From: Archegozetes longisetosus
Lineage: Eukaryota > Arthropoda > Arachnida > Sarcoptiformes > Trhypochthoniidae
DNA: 64,000 nt
Direction: 5' to 3'
Assembly (NCBI GenBank): GCA_018873245.2
Contig: JAEMBT020000003.1
Coordinates: forward strand, 11,935,843-11,999,842
Shown here: one piece after another, positions 58,553 through 64,000 of the stretch
Position numbering within the stretch: position 1 is the stretch's first letter
Layout of the letters: each line of letters begins with the position of its first letter
Made by a program: the position numbers and the translations under genes
Notes under the pieces: generated by a model
What the model was told of the DNA's origin: nothing
Database searches by the model: none
The model's input: only the letters and a program-made list of their open reading frames with translations

Positions 58553-59683
58553 TTTCTCTCTTTCTTTTTTCTTTCTTTCTTTTGCCTTATTTCTATCAGA
58601 AATTTTATTTTATATGTGACATTCAGGAGATGACCGAAATTATAGATCGCAGACATTTGTGGTTTAAAATAGCCAATAGTTAACATCGAGATAGATCCTT
58701 ATAGGGATAGTGTTACTTTTCACTTGATTCTTAAGCACTATAATAAGATCTTTATAAATTTTCGTTTTGCTTATTCTTTATGTTTATGTACTCAATAGAA
58801 ATAAAACTCGTACAAATTTATTTTTTTCTAGATATGTAAAAGAATTGAATTCTCTATTATAAGTGATCAAGAATAGAGATGATAACAAATGAGAATTTAT
58901 TCTTCTCTTATTCTATTGACAATTGAGCATTGTATTCATTTTCCTCTTTTAGATTTGAAGGACTGCAACATTTGGAACTCAAAATTATTATCTACTGAAT
59001 GGAAAAGAATATTCCGTATTAATTAATTAAATTTTGCTTTGAGGGCATTTATAACTAGAGCAACTAAACTAAATCTATCGCTCAAATAAAACGAATAAAT
59101 ACTTAAGCCAACTGAAAAGCTATAGTTTGTTAAATTATTATTTCCTTAATATTTATAATCTAAGAATATACTAAATGAAGAGTCTTACTCTGATATGAAC
59201 TTCAATCAAGCAATTAATGTTGACAAAGATCTGCTTCTCTCAGGTCAAACTGTTTGATGCAAAAATAAATAAGAGAAATCGTAAAAAATTCAATCAAAAG
59301 TTAAGAGATATTTGGAATCGTGATCTTAATAAAGTTTAGAATTTTATATTTCTAAACAGCAAACATCAATGTTAGACATCTTTTTCAGTACATGGGAATA
59401 AATACTGAATACATAAATATTTTGCTCACATTTCAAGCGCAAAAAAGTAATTTACCGTTTTTTAAAAGACTCAATCGCACACAGATTTTTTGACCATTAA
59501 AATAAGTATGCGATCATTTTCGTTGGTCACTGACTGAATATTTTCAAATACTGAAAAAGCAATTTTTAGATGGAGACCACAAATAAAAATGCTATTTTTC
59601 TAAGTAGCAATTTTGTGGTCCAATTCAATAAAATTGTTGGTATCAAATGGTTTAGGACTAGAATCGTCATCACAGGTATATCA

Positions 59684-59703
59684 CATATATATATATATAT
59701 ATA
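59684..59703 (+). repeat. (AT)n microsatellite
   Basis: Short AT run about 10 bp from the adjoining GA tract. Confidence 0.9.
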
Positions 59704-59708
59704 CGGGG

Positions 59709-59712
<4 letters not shown>

Positions 59713-59764
<52 letters not shown>
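59713..59764 (+). repeat. (GA)n microsatellite
   Basis: Pure GA run. Confidence 0.95.
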
Positions 59765-59768
<4 letters not shown>

Positions 59769-62700
59769 CAGATCTAATGGCATTTTCTAGGCGTGTGTTG
59801 AGATGCGCTCTGAGGATGAATGGGAATAATATCGATCGATACACAGGAGTTGAGAATTAAAGAAGAGGATAGAGAGGAATGTTTTACAGGTAAATAAAAT
59901 TATAGGTAGTTCTACTGCAATAAATAGATTTTATGTTTTCTATTAGATCCAAATCATAAATAGTTGGAAATTGTGCGCACGAATAATTTTGTTTATCTAA
60001 ATAACTTAGCATCATTTCATTTGCCAAGTAAATCAACTGCAATGTCGAATCAAATTTCAAATAACTTGATTCTACTGAAATATTCACAAACTGTTTTTTT
60101 GTGAAAAGTTGCAACCATTTCGAGCATTACATAAGATAAATGCAAATGAAAACTTGATCTAACATAATGTTCAATATTAAATGATTATATATTAAGAAAA
60201 AAATTCATTTCAATAAGTTTGGAAACTAAAAATAATAAATATATTTTGGATCAAGTTTTATATTTGAGTTACATTTAATAAAGAAGTACCATAAGTACAG
60301 TATATAAATAAACAAGACTTTTCTCAGCAATTTAATGATAAATTGTGGTTCTGTTATATATCATATTATATCTTATGAAAGAGTCTAAGAATAAAGAAAT
60401 AAAAGGAGAAAACAATGCAGAAAAAAGATGAAAACCAATGAGATCTAAGAATCGGTAAAGGAAAAAATAGGGAGACGTGATTTGACTCACCTTAATGTTT
60501 ATCACATTAAATTGCACTTAAGAGAGAGTAGAAGACCAGTTACAAGAAATGTTACTTTTTTGCCCAAAATCAATCAGATTCTGAGATATAGAAAAAGAAA
60601 GAAAATATAATAACAAATGAAAATGTGTTTCAAATATAATTTACCATCTAACATTAATATGATTTTCTCAAATTTATAAAGTTTTGCTGCTCTATTTTTT
60701 CAAATATTAACAGATATATAACAAAAATGATAACTTTGCAATACTCTGTGAACACTCCGATTATTTTGGATTTGACTTACAAATAACTGAGACCGTTTCT
60801 AATGAATTAGTCAACAAAGCTAAAGTCATAGCTAAGTTAAAATAAACAAACAAGCAGTTAGCTGATCTGTTAATGTAAAGCTAAGAATCCAATTTTCCTA
60901 TTCATAATATTTGAACTAAAGTATTTATCGCTATTGTTTCATAAGCAAAAGCGTTACTTAAGCATTGATCGCATACATTAATTGGGATGTAGTTCATTTC
61001 AAATTATAGTAATCTTGGGATACACACAAAATCAGAAACTTTTCGATTTTTTAAAGAGACAATAAATAGAGTTACAATGAGTTACGTAACTAAAGTTGTT
61101 CAATTGAATAATATTGTACATTTTTTTCTGTAGTATACAAATTGTGTTCTGTCATTACGAATGAATCGTTTTTAATGTTTGATATGTTTTCAATTTCTGA
61201 TCTAAAATTAAATTATTTTGTTTAGTTAAAACTGTGCTTTTATTCGGCAAGATTGAGCTGAACAAATCAAATATCTATTGCTGAACAGAAAAATTTGAGT
61301 GAAATTAAATGAATCGATAGAATGTTTGAGCGCACAAAAGTAATTTAGAGCTAATAGCTGCGCTTCCCTAACCGAATACGTGACATATTATAAGATTTTC
61401 ATGTTTTATCAGCAAAATAAACTTCAATTATCATAGGCTAAAAAAGTGAGTCTCATGTGGCGCAAACTTTAATAAGGATGTATAGTATTTATTTTATATT
61501 TGCATTACTATAATATGAAAAGCAGTCTGTAATGAGCCCTCTTTCTTTCTTTTCTCATTAAAGTGTAGGAATTTTACTTTTAATCATATTCAGATGAAGA
61601 ACCAAAAATTGATGTTACAGCTCAAAATTATCCCTTTTCTACAGCTCATTATACATCTTTAATATACTTATATATTTAAAGTAAAACATTCATTTATGAT
61701 TAATTTGATGAGCACCACAACAAACAAAATATGTTCCAATCACTTTATCTTTAAGATAAGAACTTCTTTTTGTCAGTTCATTTTATAAATTTAAGGTTTT
61801 CTGATCAATTCCTTCAAATAACTAATCAAATTGAATTGTTAGGAACAAAACATTGAAGACAGATTATTCTGATTGGTTCAGTTTGAACTCATATTGATAC
61901 TTTGAAATATTAAGTAATCGCTAACAAATACACGTTTCATAGAATATTATTTATTCCTGATAGATATAGAGTTAATCGTAACTAGAACTACAAACTATGA
62001 TTAAATTGTAAAAACCGTAACTCTGCTGATAAAACTGATTAAATTGTTAATGAATGACTTGCATAAAGGTATAGGTTTATCAAATTTATCATTTGGCTCA
62101 AACGCTTGTTCTGAAATTAATGAATGAACAAAGTTTATTTTGAAATCAAAGTCGTGTAATATATTCGTGGAGTAATTGATTAATTTTATGTAGTCACTTG
62201 TACACTACCCTAGTCTTGAATAATGATTTTTGTTTCATCAGTTTGCAAATAAAGTGCAGTTTTGCTTACGATTAATCAACAAATTTTCTCTTTCGAATAG
62301 TTTGATGGAAAATGATTGCTTTATTCTCTCTATTGCACCAAACTTTACAGACCTCATAGAATGATCAAAATTAATCATTTTGTTACCCATCACAACGAAA
62401 AACGGTTTTAGTATATTAGAGGCGTTAAGCGTATTTGCTTAACATGTGTTTTCCTTAATATCTATGTGAACTATTCATCATGTAGTTTAACGTTGACGAA
62501 ACTCTGTTAAAAATCAACTTTCAATTTCTAAAATATCAACAACTTATAACATTTGACAATAACTTTTCTCGTAAATACTGGAAAAACTTGTTGTTTTGAT
62601 TTTAGCAAAAAAATGATTTGAGGTAATTATCTCTGGCTTCGAGAAAAATAAAATGAAGAGAAAACTTAATCAAAATACCAGTAATGCAAAAGTAGGAAAA

Positions 62701-64000
62701 ACGACCAGAGTATTGGGCATAAATTATATTAAAAAATTCTATCGATATAAAGACTTACATATTGAAAATATTTGTGAGTTTATTGTGGCAGAAATTCTTC
62801 AAAAGATATAATAAAAGGTCTGATGGAATCCAAAAGGAATTCAGTTCCGAAAATCATAAAAACTATGAGTGGCGCATTTCTCACAACTTTATCAATAGTT
62901 TACTTCCTTTATTAATACTCCGATAAAAAATTTCTGAATCTTATTCAAACATGCGCTGATTTAGACTTTTATTTGCTTGAATATAGACAGTGGCGTCAAA
63001 TTTGCTCGGTTAATACCTGTATGTAATTATAGCTCTGGTAATCATAAGATTCCGTTTTCAAAATGATTCGTCAAGTCTATGATCAACTTTTTCGCTGTTT
63101 CAGTTTATTTAAAAAATTCAAATAAATGAAAAAATGTATTTCTACTGAAGATCGATAACAAATTTATACTAAAATAATAATGGATAACATGAAACAATGT
63201 AAATTTCAAAAGATTTCCATTTAGACATCTAGACATGTAATACCCATTTGAAAAAGTATTCTACGCCACTGAAAGACTCTTAAAAGTTGATGCACAGCTT
63301 CTTACTCAATAGAATATGTGATGTACTATAGCTGTACACATATAAGTGTATAGGAGTAGAACAAAATCATACGGAAAAAATTAGAGCAAAGCGTAAGTAG
63401 ACAAGTAAATAATATGGTTTATTATTTATAATTTTTTTTGGAAGACGTGACTTAACTTTAATGTGTAAGACTTGACTCTAAACTTTGTGTTATAACAACA
63501 CTTTTCTTGATATGATTAAACTGATTTGATTGATTAAACTGCAACTTTTATAATAAATAAAATCTCTAATTCGGAGATTTCTATTCTAAGCCCAATGTAA
63601 GCAAATATAAAATTAATAATCTTTTTAACATAAACTCAAAAAATGTTGCTCAAGCATTTCTTTTAAATTTGAGTGTTAATCGTCTCCTTAAGTTGATGAT
63701 AAGCGCTAAACCCATCGAGTTGAAAAGCGATATATAATTGATTTGAAAATTGTCTACTTGTACTCATTTTGAATAACTGCTTACTACACTTCGAATTAAC
63801 TTGGCAGAACTCGATCCCCAATACAAAGAATTGGGTGCATAAAAAAGTTTTAATTTGTCGAATGAGTGACGCTCATAAGGGTTACATTAATTGAATACTT
63901 AACTTACATCACTATTTAAAGTTCGCATTTAATAGCCCTCATAGACGTGATCGCAGGAATAGATCAACATTTTTTTCGATTCAATTAATTGTTTTTTAAA

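Larger units (their letters stand above)
56562..64000. other. Intergenic to the right edge
   Basis: About 7.4 kb of AT-rich sequence with microsatellites. A G+C-richer patch at about 57520-57580 reads FDPNGRRVMPPLKKGN after an acceptor-like GACAG, but no donor, family or neighbouring exon supports it. I see no other gene, RNA or transposon. Confidence 0.4.

Noticed and set aside
58392..58686. Ser/Leu and Arg/Glu repeat frames over the CT run
   Set aside because: Translation of a dinucleotide repeat on both strands.
59566..59860. Repeat-rich frames on both strands
   Set aside because: Translation of adjacent AT and GA microsatellites.
1..64000. CRISPR arrays, rRNA or tRNA genes, bacterial operons
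   Set aside because: No regular spaced repeats, no rRNA blocks and no convincing tRNA cloverleaf seen; the sequence is eukaryotic nuclear DNA. A tRNAscan run would settle the tRNA question.

Overview
The window is AT-rich eukaryotic nuclear DNA. Genes are small and well separated, introns are mostly 60-90 bp with GTATG/GTAAG donors, promoters carry TATA boxes, and there are many decayed DNA transposons. The conserved genes (GALNS, RUNDC1, mitochondrial seryl-tRNA synthetase) are animal genes. The transposon types and compact introns suggest an arthropod-like ecdysozoan, possibly a mite, but nothing here proves that.

Layout. 0.5-0.9 kb: first exon of a GALNS-type lysosomal sulfatase running off the left edge. 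1.6-2.4 kb: a possible decayed gene. 3.2-5.1 kb: a foldback transposon carrying a fragment that looks like the N-terminal domain of replication protein A. 5.8-8.1 kb: an intronless Ser/Thr kinase and, in tandem behind it, a decayed copy. 8.7-9.5 kb: a secreted protein that looks like two diverged dynein-light-chain (LC8) folds in tandem. 9.7-14 kb: a basic protein gene, a secreted lysine-rich protein and a peptide precursor with dibasic cleavage sites.

14.5-28.7 kb is the most unusual part. Five intact copies and one broken copy of a small secreted peptide gene, which I do not recognise, share the core ILTGVGEIA-DGHSKI. Each has a first exon of only four codons (MKFL), a phase-0 intron, and an exon finishing the signal peptide and coding the mature peptide. 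Their promoters have a fixed geometry: an ATGTCAACGRCTT element, 63-65 bp to TATA, 92-99 bp to ATG. Two copies sit in near-identical 887-bp arms of a 3.6-kb palindrome centred near 20.39 kb. Two others lie in a 560-bp direct duplication with a 7,081-bp offset; one of these lost the upstream element at the duplication breakpoint.

30.1-35.3 kb: a four-exon secreted tyrosinase with all six copper-ligand histidines, followed by a dead copy split by a TA-flanked MITE. 35.5-38.6 kb: RUNDC1 in eight exons, with an apparent one-base deletion in exon 3. 42.8-44.6 kb: SARS2 in four exons. 50.1-55.5 kb: a six-exon D-2-hydroxyacid dehydrogenase whose first intron holds a decayed mariner-like element. The remaining sequence, chiefly 24.5-28.1, 38.6-42.7, 44.7-50.1 and 55.6-64 kb, is AT-rich and holds only simple repeats that I can support.

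The conserved genes are unrelated housekeeping functions and do not form a pathway. The 8.7-35 kb part looks like an accessory region of secreted products, with tandem, palindromic and dispersed duplication, decay and transposon insertion.
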